NCBI RefSeq assembly: GCF_042453785.1
Contig: NC_091673.1
Coordinates: forward strand, 4,719,501-4,783,500
DNA from: Malus domestica
Taxonomy: Eukaryota; Streptophyta; Magnoliopsida; Rosales; Rosaceae
DNA length: 64,000 bases
Direction: 5' to 3'
The translations under genes were made by a program, and so were the position numbers. Positions 35,299 through 47,194 of this stretch are shown one piece after another. The notes under the pieces are model-generated. The model ran no database searches, was not told where the DNA came from, and was given only the letters and a program-made list of their open reading frames with translations. Every line of letters begins with the position of its first letter. Within the stretch, counting starts at the first letter, position 1.

Positions 35299-36290
35299 TT
35301 CCTCTCCGCCGATCCCAGTTTGAGTCCTGACAATTACATAGTTGTTACATTAATACCGTAGAGATGGCATGTTAGCTTTCACTAAACCGGGACAAATTTT
35401 GGACCCCTTTCGCTAAATTTGAAGGACACATTTGTGACACTGTCTTAAAGGTGTTTGGGCAAAGTTAGAATTGTTCTCGGCCCGGAAGCCTTGCTCAGGG
35501 GCCATTGGGGGTCATCCAATTCATGGGCCGCATAGCCAAGGTCGGCCGTGTCCTATCAGGAAGTGGGTGAGTCTCATTGCGAGACGGACGGATAGGGTAG
35601 AATCCTGATACAAGAAGGAGTCTCGGCAGGATGAGGATGCTGAAACTTGAAAATGAATGCGGCATGATAAGGGTTGAGTTCAAAGTCTTAATAGGAGTAG
35701 GACTGGCCGAGATAAGATTGGATCGGGGTAAGGAGTCATAACCCGAATATAGTTTTGATTCGATCAGAAACAGGTTTGCTACTATAAATAGAGGGATGAG
35801 TGCATCATTCAAGGCCCCTCCAATTCAACGCACAAATTGCCCTGCGCAAACTCTCTCAACAACTTTGAGATTTTTATTTTCTTTTTCCGCCAACACATCT
35901 TCAGTATGGATAAACAGTACTGTGAAGGCAACCGGTGATACCTTCAGTTTGGATAAACAGCACTGCGTCGAGGCCGACTGGTTAGCTATCCAAGTCTCGA
36001 TCAAGAAAGACCTTCGGGTTTTTATTGGCAAAGTCATCTCATTAGCCTTTTCGGCGAAGGTGAGGTGTTATAGTTTACTAGGGCTCGGCAAGTTGTTTTA
36101 TGATTGGATACTCACGAGTAAGCTTTAGAGTTCAGCATTCTGACGGCCGAACCATATTTACCATCAAGACATATATCTGTTTTGAGTATCTGTGCCCCTA
36201 TAATCTGGTGTCGATTCGGCGTGCTTATACCTTTACAAATATAATCACCATGACCGAATCCGACGTCGACGATTTGTGAACTCCATATAA
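35299..36290 (+). mobile_element. Possible solo LTR or LTR-element fragment
   Basis: GC-richer than its surroundings, with a TATA box (tataaatagaggg, about 35,784) and a downstream leader of the kind found in plant LTRs. Phrases such as 'ggccgag' and 'tcggcc' recur. No partner LTR, coding domain or target duplication was found in the window, so the limits are not known. Confidence 0.35.
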
Positions 36291-36544
36291 CTAGCAGCCT
36301 TGTCTTCAGGCTCTAGAACCCAAAGGCCGAGAGTGTTCCTTCCTTGGCCGCAATCGTAAGATCGAGAAGTCAGCAGCGCACCCAATGCAACATCAACATA
36401 TTTTACTCATCGGCCGAGCTCGGCCGACAAGTTGGCACGCCCCGCATCAACCGAATGACGTAGTTAGCTCATTAGTTACTCGGCCTGCACGCCACGTAGG
36501 CTTGGTAGTTTTTAGGATTAACAAAAAGCCTTGGCTACACAATC

Positions 36545-36850
36545 GCAAAATATGAAAATACGTATATAAACCGCCATGCTCGCAGAATGGGAGAATATGG
36601 AGTTATGGAAAGTGTGGTTAGGACGTCAAATGGAAAGGCACTTTCTATTTAGTACCTCTCCCAAAACTTGTTGGCGGAGAATATGTTGTGGGAGAAATAT
36701 ATTGTGGAGTCAACTAAGGGAGATCCACTGCATGTTGCAAGTATTTCGACATCAGTGAGAGGCCTTCCTAATGAGACGGGGACTATGCAGAACATCACAC
36801 TTGAAAATATGTTAACTCTAGGACTTGAATTAGGCAGAATATCAACTTAA
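36545..36850 (+). pseudogene. DUF295 (KIB-type F-box) fragment
   Basis: The segment translates to YIVESTKGDPLHV, the same motif as YLVESTKGHLFYV in the larger DUF295 relic at 38,934-39,420. The preceding and following text is broken and short. It is a separate, partial copy of the F-box/DUF295 family, upstream of the larger pseudogene and in the same orientation. Confidence 0.5.
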
Positions 36851-37161
36851 AACTATTAATCAAACCAATCCAAATAATCAGATTTCCACAACTCAATCAT
36901 ATTGTTTATCTAATAACTGCGCAGTGAAATTATGTTACTTGTTTATTAGGGTTTCAGTATTTTTATAAAGGAAGACCAACTAGTTCTTGATTCAAAGAGG
37001 AACTACATGTTTTCAATTGTTCACTTGGTTTTTTTTTCCGCTGAATTTGGTCGTATGATAAATCATTGCTGGTAGGTTTATGATTAACAAAGAATTGTTG
37101 TCATGTAACGTTTGTTTGTAGGTCGAATAAGAAGCGCTATCTTAGGGTTAGGAACAAGCGG

Positions 37162-39520
37162 ATGAGTCCGACAATACTAGTTACCACCGATCAGTAGTAT
37201 CAGAAATCAAAATGGGCCAGTCTTTGTGAAGACCTTATCTATCCGATTCTGGATAAGTTGTTGGAAACGAGCAACCATCGTCGCTTCTCTGCTGTTTGCA
37301 AGGAATGGCGTTGTCATTCAAAAGAGTATATTCAGACGACCCAAATGTGTTAGATGTTGGAAAATATTAATATTTATGTTTATTTTCGTATTTGGGTTTT
37401 CCTTATTAGTTTAGGATTTGGGCCTAACCCATCCTAGTTAGGATTTTTTAGATTTAGTTCTCTATAAATATTGCTTGTAATTTAGTTTGAGATATAAGTC
37501 ATTCACAATGTAGCCTCTTGGAGTTTATGTAGCCGTCTCGACAATTTTGTAGTGTTTGATATCAATAATATTTATAGTTTCGTAATCCGTTTGTTCGTTC
37601 ATTGTGGTATGCACACCTTGATATTCAACTTGGTATCAGAGCGAGTTCGATCCTTAGGGTTCAATCCATTCTAGTTGGTATCAATTTGTGTGCCTTTGTC
37701 GTCGTTCGTTTTAGATTTGTTAGTTGATATTGATTGTTTGCAAGGAAATGAAAAATGAAAGAGAAATAGAAAGAAAAAAAAAGGTTTTGCTTGCAGAGGA
37801 GAAGATTCCCCAGCAAATAAAAAAAGGGGACGAAGGAGAAAAGAAAGGAAAAAAAAAAAGGAACCACGGAAAGGAAGAAGAAGGAAGAAAAAAGGGAAAA
37901 GAAGGAAGAAACAAGGAAAAAGAAGAAAGGAACAAAAAATATGGCTGTTGTGTTTTGAGGTTTGGGGCCCACGTGATGCTGTTGTTTGGGCTTGTTTCTG
38001 TAGTTTGTTGTTGCCTTCTACAACAATCGCTCGAATGCTTGGATTGATGACCATTCGAGTGACGTTGTGGACAAAGTAAATTGGATTTTTTGATTGTTTG
38101 TTCAGAAGTTGGAATTTGCATTGGTATCGGCATCGGTATTAACATTGGTATTGGCATTGGAATTGGAATTGGCACTGGCACTGGAATTTGGAGTCTTGCA
38201 TCCATATCTACTTTGGCAAACCCATGTCATGTACCGTCATGAGTTTGACGGGAGGTGTTGGAAAATATTAATATTTATGTTTATTTTAGTATTTGAGTTT
38301 TCCTTGTTAGTTTAGGATTTGGGTCTAACCCATCCTAGTTAGGGTTTCTTACGTTTAGTTTTCTATAAATATTGCTTGTAATTTAGTTTGATAAATAAGT
38401 CATTCACAATGTAGCCTCTTGAAATTTATGTAGCCGTCTCGGCGATTTTGTAGTGTTTGATATCAATAATATTTCTAGTTTTGTAATCCGTTTGTTCGTT
38501 CATTGTGGTATGCGCAGTCTGATATTCAACATACTACTTCCTATGCTCTTGATCCCTTCTGAATCAGAATCGAAAGGAAATACTAGCCCAACAAACTACA
38601 GATTAGTGTACAGCATTTCTGAAAGGAAAGTTTACACGAATTTTACGTTACGAGTGCTTTCTGGTGAGAGGTGTTGCGGCTCTAGCCATGGTTGGTTGGC
38701 CACAATGGATCTGGCAGACCTACCTATCTATGATCATAGCTCTCGTAAACTCTTTCAGAAAAGAAGCGACCATTCGTCTCCCTCCTCTAGGGTTGAAAGC
38801 AAAAGATAATGATCCCAGAACACCTCACGAATCCTTTCAAGGATTAAGTTCGAAAGGTTGTACTGTCGCTGATCCCAAATTGAATCCAGACAATTATGTG
38901 ATTGCTGCGTTATATGGTAATTAAGATCCCAAATTGGCTATTACAAATGCAGGACACAATTATTGGATTTCCTTTAGTAAGGAAATGACTGATGTATTTT
39001 ACAAAGGCCAAGTCTACGCAATTGGAAATTGTGGGCATGTGGTGACACTCAAGGTTGCGACGTTATACATAAAGAGTTTTGTACCTAGTGCAGACTTGGG
39101 ATTTTCTAGTTGGGTATATCTTGTGGAATCAACGAAGGGACACCTATTCTATGTTCAAAGAGTTCGAACAACGATGAGAGCCCTTCCTCATATGAGTATA
39201 GAATTCATCGTTTGCAAGTTGGTATTCCACGATAAACCTGTTGAGCATGTTGAGGTGAAAAGCATTGGAGATGAGGCTTGGTTCGTCGATAGCAAAGGTT
39301 CATTCTCTGTTGTGGCTTCAAGTTTCCTGAGTGTACACCAAATTGCATACACCACACGAATGGATATAGGAGAAAACGGCAAGGATTTGTTGAGTGTGAC
39401 ATGGTTATGTTCAATTTAGAAGAACCAACACCCCGGCTAACTTTGCAAAACCTGCAACTTGGATTGTGCCAAATGTCTTTGCCTTGTGAACATAACTTTT
39501 CTTCCTATAATGTCTGCTAG
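37162..39520 (+). pseudogene. F-box/DUF295 pseudogene split by an LTR element
   Basis: The N-terminal part (37,210-37,354) gives an F-box-like segment: WASLCEDLIYPILDKLLETS then RRFSAVCKEWR. It is interrupted by the LTR element at 37,355-38,531. The rest resumes at 38,532 with LLPMLLIPSESESKG, VYSISERKVY and CCGSSHGWLATMDLADL. After a frameshift near 38,740 it continues with FRKEATIRLPPL, NPDNYVIAALYGN, a TAA at 38,922, then AITNAGHNYWISF, YLVESTKG and VEVKSIGDEAWFVD. A last frameshift near 39,395 is needed to reach the natural end, with the stop at 39,518. A further TAG lies at 37,195 between a possible start (37,162) and the F-box. Intact relatives are SCF substrate adaptors of the KIB/DUF295 family. 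This copy cannot make a protein. Confidence 0.85.
37355..38531 (+). mobile_element. Short non-autonomous LTR retrotransposon inside the F-box relic
   Basis: Two 276-bp LTRs (37,355-37,630 and 38,256-38,531) are about 93% identical by eye. Each begins tgttggaaaatattaat and ends gatattcaac, with a TATA-like 'tctataaatattg' inside. Right after the left LTR is tggtatcagagcgag, a binding site for initiator methionine tRNA. A purine stretch (gacgggagg) precedes the right LTR. The 625-bp interior has no gag-pol. It holds a purine-rich block (37,745-37,945) and a hexamer-type repeat of 'attggc/attgga' units (about 38,120-38,190). No convincing 5-bp target duplication was found. Confidence 0.88.
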
Positions 39521-41277
39521 TTCATCTTACAATTCTACTTGTTTTAGGTAACTGTCAAACTCTCTATCTTATGTTTCATATATTGGAATTCTCATCATTT
39601 CTTATATGATTTAATTAGTTGGTTAATATGTTGTTTTCAATTCCAAACGGTATGGAATCATATGTTCAAAACATTACTGGCCCTCTGATTGGAGCTTATG
39701 GACCTTTGAATTGCACTTTGACTTAAACTAAGAAAATATTCTGAGCATAGTTTTTCTTTTCAATTTATGTACCTTTTCTATTTTCGACGTAACATTGCAA
39801 TTAACTAACTATTGATTTAGCAATATTTTTTTAATAATGTTAAGAGTTCTTCTCGTGAGGAACCTACTTATCTCTCCACTTATGATTAACGTATTTTCAC
39901 CATACGAACATTATAATCGAAATCATTTTCATTTTCTTTGGAGATCGTACATTCTGATTAACAAATCACCCTCCTCCATTAAGCATATTTTAAAATGTTT
40001 GCTTGAAGTATTGAATTACCTTTGATGTTTAAGCAGTAATGCTTATTTACAAAGATAGGTTCATCTTAAAGGTAATAAGTTTGCCCTTGACTTCAAAGCT
40101 ACTGCTCACGATTACTCATTTTTATTTGGAGATGGCATCAAGATAAAAGAGATTATCCACTAATCTACAATTTCTATAATGCATGTGTAAGAATTCGATT
40201 AGACACAACCCTTACTTGAAAACGAATATTATTTTTACTTTGTATCTATCTTTTGGAAGCAAAATCCAAATTATTTGCTGCTACATGATTGAAGAACAAA
40301 TGAATAATTAGAGAAAATAAAAAAGGGGATTAGTGATGTGATTACATATGCAAAAATAGTAATAAGATAATGCTTATCCATCCTGTGGGGGATTTAGCTG
40401 GCTCTGTGTGGGAAGTGGAAGATCTTTTAGTTTTGGGTGGAAGCTGGTTGGGTGTTTATCTTGTTGTGTAATACTAATATTGCATGAAAAAACATAAATG
40501 CTTTTAGGTGGATGCTGATCCACCCCATAAATATAATTTCAAGCAGCTCTTGTGATATATTATCCCCTTCTCTCTACTGCGTGCTCAGCAAAGGATAAAA
40601 ATTTGATGGTCCATATTATAAAATGGTGCCCACACCTGCCACTTGTAATGGCAATAGACCCTTCTGGAATCTGGTTCTGTTAATTAATCAACTAGAGCTC
40701 GACATCTCTCAAGTCTCTAGTCTCGTGAAAACAATGACGATATCTCAATTTAATAATTATTAACCTTTTTAGCTCACTGTAACTTATCACTACCTTCACT
40801 GATATGATTTTCATTTATTCACGTATTATTAGTTGTTGAGTTTTATCACAAACCACATCCATAATATTAGTTGGTGCTATAAACTCCAAAAGACTGGCCT
40901 AAGTGAAAGTAGCAAAAGTTTAGAACTCGTAATTTTCATGTGAGTTCGAAATCTCAGTATGCATTTTTTTGAAGTAACAGATTCTATTTTAGCGTACCAT
41001 TTGATCCAGGAGGGATTTGTCATTGCGTGTGGAAAATTATCTACACATTTTGAAGGTGGTTTTTTCGTTTTTTTTTCTTCCTGCGTTTCCTTAATTAGAT
41101 TCCTCAGTTTTGCCTTGCGTGCCAAAGACACAGAACCCAGATTGAAAAAAGGACAAATTGGAATGAACCAATGAAGGTTTTTGAATGTAATATTTTCACT
41201 GCATACACTAATTTTGTCGTGGAAGCACTCAAAACTAATATTACAAGAGAGAGAGAGAGAGAGCCAATTGTGACATA
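39521..41277. other. Intergenic AT-rich spacer with (GA)n
   Basis: No gene is recognised. A GA run lies at 41,246-41,263. Other text is AT-rich with no obvious repeat ends. Confidence 0.5.
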
Positions 41278-42001
41278 ATTTATCAAATATAGCTAAAAAT
41301 TAACTCTTAATTTCAAAAATGTCACTTTTTATAAAAACTTTCAAATATATCCAAAATTTCATTTAAATAGACACAAATAGCCTCAAATTTAACAATTAAA
41401 TAAATTAAAGGCTTTTTAGCTACTGTCGCCTCAAGCTTCGGTCCAATTTCACATTCGCTTCAACACTCCACCACAACAACCCTATCCCTTCGACCCCCTC
41501 ATCACCGGCATTAAGCGCCGCTGCGGTTACCGCAAGTGGGAGTAGCAGAATTTCAATCATGCCTTCAACGTCTTTTTTCTTACTAATATCTTTTTTAGTT
41601 TTAAATATAAAAAAATAGTTTTTAAAGCTAATCCACATGTCGTTATATGATTGTATTTGTGAAACTCACGTAATGCCACATCATCACACTAACAGAGCAA
41701 TTGATAGATTTTTCACGAAAAAACTAAAATGATCACGATGGACATATTCAAAGAAAGATAAATGATTCATGATAACAAATTCAAGAATCCTACTATTGAT
41801 TATCATTAATTATTAAGGATCAGATTAATGAGTTATGTCAATGTCACGAATCATTTTGGCTAAAAAGCCTTTAATTTATTTGATTGTTAAATTTGAGGGT
41901 ATTTGTGTCTATTTAAGTGGAATTTTGGATACATTTGAAAGATTTGATAAAAAGTGACATTTTTGAAATTAAGGGTTAATTTTTTGCTATATTTGATAAA
42001 T
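41278..42001. mobile_element. Long-TIR fold-back element with a GC-richer core
   Basis: About 145-bp arms (41,278-41,423 and 41,856-42,001) are inverted copies: atttatcaaatatagc / gctatatttgataaat at the tips, then 'tcaaaaatgtcactttt', 'gacacaaatagcctcaaa' and 'aaattaaaggctttttagc' mirrored. The core (about 41,424-41,640) is distinctly richer in C and G than the arms, as if unrelated sequence had been captured. No target duplication was visible. Confidence 0.75.
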
Positions 42002-42089
42002 ACTCTCTCCAACCTTGGATAAAACTCAAATTTCCCCTTCCCCCGCCACCCCCCCCCCAAAAAAAAATCCAACCCAACCCAACCCAAGT

Positions 42090-42255
42090 GCTAGGGGTAG
42101 GCACGGTGCGATTCGTTGCGGTTCCACCCCTAAAATGGAACTGGAACCGGAAAATATCAACGGTTCGGTTCGGTACGGTTCCGTTTAAATTTATTACTAG
42201 AACCTTACGGTTCGGTTTACACCGGTTCCGATTCGGTTCTTGCCGGTTTACGGTT
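42090..42255. mobile_element. hAT-type end fragment
   Basis: Starts ctaggggtaggcacggtgcg and runs through 'cggttcggttcggtacggtt' and 'ggttccgattcggttc' phrases. This is the usual look of sub-terminal repeats in plant hAT elements. The other end was not found, so it is taken as a fragment. Confidence 0.45.
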
Positions 42256-44100
42256 CCGAATACTAAATTATTTGAACACCACATCATCATACATTCAAAT
42301 ACATCTTCTAAAACTGATTATATAAGTTGCATACAATACATCTTTTTTAATGCAAATGTCTTTGGCAGTGGCACCAAGTGAATAAAAAGAGACAACTAAC
42401 AGAAATATGCATTGGTCAGTTAGTCAACAAACAAAAAAATGAAGAACTCAATTACTCAAGCAGCATTAGTCTCCTGGTATTGGCAGCAACAGCAACAGTG
42501 GCAAGCAAACAGAAATATTGAAATTGCAAGGACACAACGACAGCAGCAAGCAAAAATGACTAGAAATAGCAGAAGACGGCATATTGCTTGGTTGTCTCAT
42601 GAGTCTCCTTACTCCAACACGTAGCGCTCCATTTTCACCTCTGGAACATACATGTAAAACAACACATAAGCAAACAATACACCAACTTAATGTTAAGCTA
42701 ACAAAAGAAATTTTAGATTTTAAACTAAGTGTTAGAGATGATCTAAGTGGGGTGAGTTTATCCAATTCTGTTGCCCCTTACCGTTTATGTCAATTTGCTC
42801 ATTGCGCGTGCTGTTGGAGAATGACAGAATTGTCAGAACATTGTATGGACAATTTTTTACTCCCTCGATTCCTAAAGCCCTTATTTTATCTTCGGGAAAA
42901 AAAAATTTCCTAAAGCCCTTCTTTTTCAATGGCCTATACCCAAGTAGCTAGCTAGGTTTCTAGTTGAGCATACAAGTCACTAATCACTATTTTTTTCGAT
43001 TCCAACTAATCTCCGTTCTTTTTTACGTTGACATGCAATGGTTAGAGCGGATATATTCTTTTGAATAATAATTTTGTATTTTAAAAACGAATTAACTTTT
43101 CTACTTTAATATGAAATAAACTGTGTTATGGTCAATCATTTATGTGTTTAGAATTTATCGGACACATGTGTATGAGCTAATTGTGACCGTTTGTATATGT
43201 GAGGTCTACAAGCTATAAGGTATCAATAGCTGAAATCACGTCCGACCATCCTTCTTAATAGGATTTGGGAAGAAAGTTGAGACCCCATTGTGATCTTATT
43301 TTCTAATTTCTTGGATTCTAACAAAAGCATAATTGAGGTTTATAAACATAAACGACAAGGAAACATCACATCTGAAGCAATGGATGGAGAGATTAGGAGG
43401 AGGATTACTCCAACGTTGTGTGCCTTTTGTTTTCGTTTTGAGATGACTAATATCTAATCCAAATGCTGTTGCCATGATTAATATAAAACATGGCGTGTGT
43501 GTGGGCGTGGCCGCATTTCTTGCTACGTTCTGTTCATTGCAACGCGTGGATGGATCATTGAGAAGATAACTGAGGATAGGACCAGAAACCGACATGCGTT
43601 TTAATTGTAGAGTGGGATTCTCTTTTTTTCAATTTTTCTTTCGTTCATTCTCATCTTATTTAAACAATCATATTAAGTCACGTCAACATCGTTTTGTGTT
43701 GATTTTTTTTTTAAAAAGAAAAACAAAACCCAAGAGGAAAGTGAGAATGAATGAGAGAGAAAGGGAGATTTAGATAATAGAGAATCATACTCCTTTAACT
43801 TTTGATTAAAATTTAACTTTTGATTGAAAACACTTTTTTCTTTAATTTTCTGGTGATGACTTGTTTTTCTTACTAGTCAAGCAGCCTGTATTTGTTACTG
43901 GAAGATCCAGTTAACCTAAAGATGATGTCAATTTGCCATAATCATCATCATCATCATCATCATTAATATTTGATGGAGGGATGGACTCATAAGTTTAGTT
44001 GACAAATTGTGGCCTCTAATTTCAACTCAATTAATTCAAGGCTTTCTTATGTTTTTCAACCGTAACAGTTGTTAGCAGTTGGTGTTCTGTATTACCAATA
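42256..44100. other. Intergenic spacer
   Basis: No gene is recognised. A (CAT)n run lies at 43,939-43,963. The remainder is AT-rich. Confidence 0.5.
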
Positions 44101-44110
44101 TGTTATAATG

Positions 44111-44271
44111 ACAAATGCTGAGGAAACTCCTTTAAATTGAGATTCTTTATGGATTTTCTGTTACCTCATATTTTAACGTTAATTTTCATGTCAATATTAT
44201 AAAATATCGTGTCAAAACATAAGGTGGCAAAGAATTCACAGACAGTCACACTTTTGAAATAGTCTCCTTAG
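44111..44271. mobile_element. MITE family X, copy 1
   Basis: Begins aaatgctgaggaaactc and ends gaaatagtctccttagc, which are inverted. Inside are 'acctcatattttaacgtt' and 'ttataaaatatcgtgtcaaa', shared with copies at 44,316 and 60,213. No coding. Confidence 0.65.
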
Positions 44272-44315
44272 CCTTTTTTGCTTATAATATAAGTGGGCAT
44301 CAAATTTATATTTTG

Positions 44316-44457
44316 AGAAATGCTAAGAAGGCTTTCTTCATGTACTCTTTGTGACATCACAGTTTAACGTCAATTCTCGTACCGATGTTACAAAGCATTG
44401 TGCAAAAAACATGAGATGACAGAGAGTTACCACTTTTGAGAGAGTCCTCTTAACATT
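44316..44457. mobile_element. MITE family X, copy 2
   Basis: Begins gaaatgctaagaaggc and ends gagagtcctcttaacattt (inverted). It shares 'acatcacagtttaacgtcaa' and 'catgagatgacagagag' with the other copies. It stands only about 45 bp after copy 1, in the same orientation. Confidence 0.7.
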
Positions 44458-44947
44458 TATTTTATATTTATTTTATGTATTTAGAAAGTATATACTTGAC
44501 TTCTTTCGTTGGAATACTCCTTCTTACTTACTTATCAATCACATTTGACATGTGTGCATCAAAGTTAAATTTCTTGTTTTTCATAAGTTATTTGTTCGTG
44601 TCTTAAGCCCTGATTTAAAGAGAGCAAATTGGGGATTTGTGGTAACAAAAATTCCATTCCTCTGATTGGTGGTTTTTGCCTAACGTTTTATAAAATGTGG
44701 CATGGTTTCATCTCTCTTGAATCTTGATGACCAGTTCCGATTTAAGGAAGAAATGGTGATCGAGGAGAAATGGATTCGTTGTGCGAAAAGTGTGTTACCA
44801 CCTGTGGCTGCCTACCTAGTAAGGGCCGCTCCTCAGCCATGTATCACTATGTATATTGTTTAATGCTGTAGTAATACATGGCATTGCATGCTATTGCTTT
44901 GAAACTCTTGTGCATTTGATGTTCGTTATCAATTCACGGAACTTCAT

Positions 44948-45805
44948 AATCGTTCACATTATAAATCACTATATAAAGATAGATTATGTAAAAAATCAAT
45001 TAAAACTAAGGTCGTTTAATTATCTAAGTATATAAAAGCATATGTATAGAATTGATAAAAACATTACAACTGTAACATCCCACATCGCCCAGTTGTAAGC
45101 CTTTTATGTATATTCTCATCTCTACCTAGGAAGAGACATTTTGGGAGCTCACCGGCTTCGGGTTCCATCAAAACTCCGAAGTTAAGCGAGTCCCATGATG
45201 GGTGACCCACTGAGAAGTTCTCGTATGAGTTCCCAGAAACAAAATCGTGAGGGCGTGGTCAGGGCCCAAAACGGACAATATCGTGTTACGGTGGAGTCGA
45301 GCCCAGGATGTGGTAGGGGCTCGGGCCAGGATGTGACAATTTGGTATCAGAACCAATCCCTGACCGGAAGTGTGCTGATGATGACGTCGGGGCCCCTAAG
45401 GGGGTGGACAACATCCCACATTGTCCAGGGGAGTGGATCATGTAAGCCTTATATGTATATTCTCATATCTACCTAGCACGAGGCATTTTGGAAACTCACT
45501 GGCTTCGGGTTCCATCGAAACTCTGAAGTTAAGCGAGTTCGCACGAGAGCAATCCCATGATGGGTGACCCACTGGGAAGTTCTCGTGTGAGTTCCCAAAA
45601 ACAAAACCATGAGGGCGTAGTCGGGGCCCAAAGCGGATAATATCGTGCTACGGCGAAGTCGAGCCCAGGATGCGGTGGGGGCCCAGGCCAAGATGTGACA
45701 ATAACCGTCTATGTATTTGATACAATAGATTAACCAAACGACTTTAGTTTTAATTCATTTTTTGCTGAGATGATCTTTACAGAGTGACTCGTAATTTGAA
45801 CGATT
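44948..45805. mobile_element. Fold-back element Y (copy 1), split by Cassandra
   Basis: The left part (44,948-45,070) and right part (45,701-45,805) are inverted copies: aatcgttcacatta... / ...gtaatttgaacgatt, with 'aattaaaactaaggtcgttt' mirrored by 'aaacgactttagttttaatt'. The Cassandra retrotransposon lies exactly between them. A second copy without the insertion is at 48,797-49,095. Confidence 0.75.
45071..45700 (+). mobile_element. Cassandra TRIM retrotransposon (5S rDNA-bearing LTRs)
   Basis: LTR1 is 45,071-45,338 (268 bp) and LTR2 is 45,405-45,700 (296 bp). Each LTR carries a 5S rRNA-like segment (LTR1 about 45,154-45,224, LTR2 about 45,501-45,587). It contains the Pol III box A region 'gaagttaagcgag' and box C region 'gatgggtgacc', the hallmark of Cassandra. 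LTR1 is followed by tggtatcagaacc (primer-binding site type), and 'cctaagggggtgga' serves as the polypurine tract before LTR2. LTR1 lacks 11 bp near its start and 15 bp (ttcgcacgagagcaa) between boxes A and C that LTR2 keeps. The flanks acaac / ataac match at 4 of 5. No coding, as expected for a TRIM. Confidence 0.95.
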
Positions 45806-47194
45806 CTAATAATAAGTACAAAGCTCTGTAATTCAAATACGAAGAGTTTTAAGTACAAAATTATACTTATCTCTGAGTAGTTAAACATTATTCAACTCAA
45901 TAATTCATTTCAAAGTCCTAATAAACTTTCAAATTTTGATTTACACCAAGACAAAAGGCGAAGAAAGTATTCAAAAATTGGATTAGTTTGGTACAACACA
46001 GAAGAGGAGGGAATCCCCACTGCCACAGGGCCACAGGGCCACAGGCAAAGCAAAACGATGCGCACCAGGAGGCACTGGGAGCTAGCTGTGTGCTGAAAAC
46101 CCATGTACTATTTGAACTGCGAATCTTATGCGTGCAACCTCACTCGCATGACACGTACACGTTTCGTTGGGTGGCAGGTGTCCAAAATTTGAATCGCTGA
46201 CTCCTACGAATATATATTCCAAATTCCAAACTTTTATAAGAACAAAGAAAATTTGCACAATGGTATATGAATTTTTTCCAATTTATCAAATTATCACCTA
46301 GACTAAAGAAATTTACAGTTGACCACTCAAATTTTGAATTGTATTCGAGCACATATGTGATATGTCTGCTTCTATTCATTCTCATTTCCGTCGAATAATG
46401 GCTCGTGACAAGAAGATGTGCACTTTGTAAAAGCTATTTTCGTAATTTCAATCTAATATGGTCTAGGTTTGATGAGTTCTGAGTTTTTTAGGAGAAAAAA
46501 GTTGTATAAACACATAATATATGTCTATTGAGTGATGAACGGTCCCAGTATTTTAAGAGTTGTTTGGTATTTAATTTGAAACGTATTTTAGTTTTTTTTT
46601 TTTTTAATCAAATGAAACATTTGTTAAATTAGATGTTGTATAAAAGAGCAGACGAAGTTTAAATCCACACCATTGTCCTATACTAACATTCTTCTCCATC
46701 ACTATAGTAAAGAGTCACTTCCGTTCACATGAGTAATTGTACATAATTGACAAAGTCAAAAGGAATATCATTTATGCAATTTTCTCCAAAAATAAAAGAA
46801 TAGAATGAAAAGAATTATATGAGAGCCTAATTTATTGCTCTCAACGAACACATGAAGGCACGGACTGACATACGTTACCTCAGATTAAACCCCCATCCCT
46901 TCAAGAAGTGAGAGAGATTTTTTCCCCTAGCTTAATTAGGTGGTTGAGAATATTGGTCTGTGTTTTTATGGAGCTAAAACAGGTTTAGGTACACCACTAA
47001 TTATTGGATTAAATTCATATCAGATATCTCTGCCCCCACTAAACACCCCATCTATATATTTGTCTTCACTTCTCATTACATCCTTCATCACCCCAATCAT
47101 CCTCCAAAACCCCATTTAAGTTTTCAACTTTGAGCTTTCACACCCTAAGAACAAAACCCTAATCAGTTTCTTATGCTTCTTCTCGCCTAAAGTT
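45806..47194. other. Intergenic spacer and ZF-HD gene 5' flank
   Basis: No gene is recognised in 45,806-46,900. A triplicated 'gccacaggg' phrase lies at about 46,020-46,043. The last 200 bp are probably promoter and leader of the ZF-HD gene, with a TATA-like 'ctatatatttg' at about 47,052. Confidence 0.45.

Noticed and set aside
37661-38205. Long Phe/Pro-rich and Lys/Glu-rich frames in the LTR element interior
   Set aside because: Produced by the purine-rich low-complexity block. No gag or pol motif.
42439-42624. Gln-rich open frame starting MKNSITQ
   Set aside because: Short and low-complexity, next to a hAT-like fragment. No domain seen.
45071-45700. Possible genuine 5S rRNA genes
   Set aside because: The 5S-like segments sit inside paired LTRs with primer site and polypurine tract, so they belong to Cassandra.
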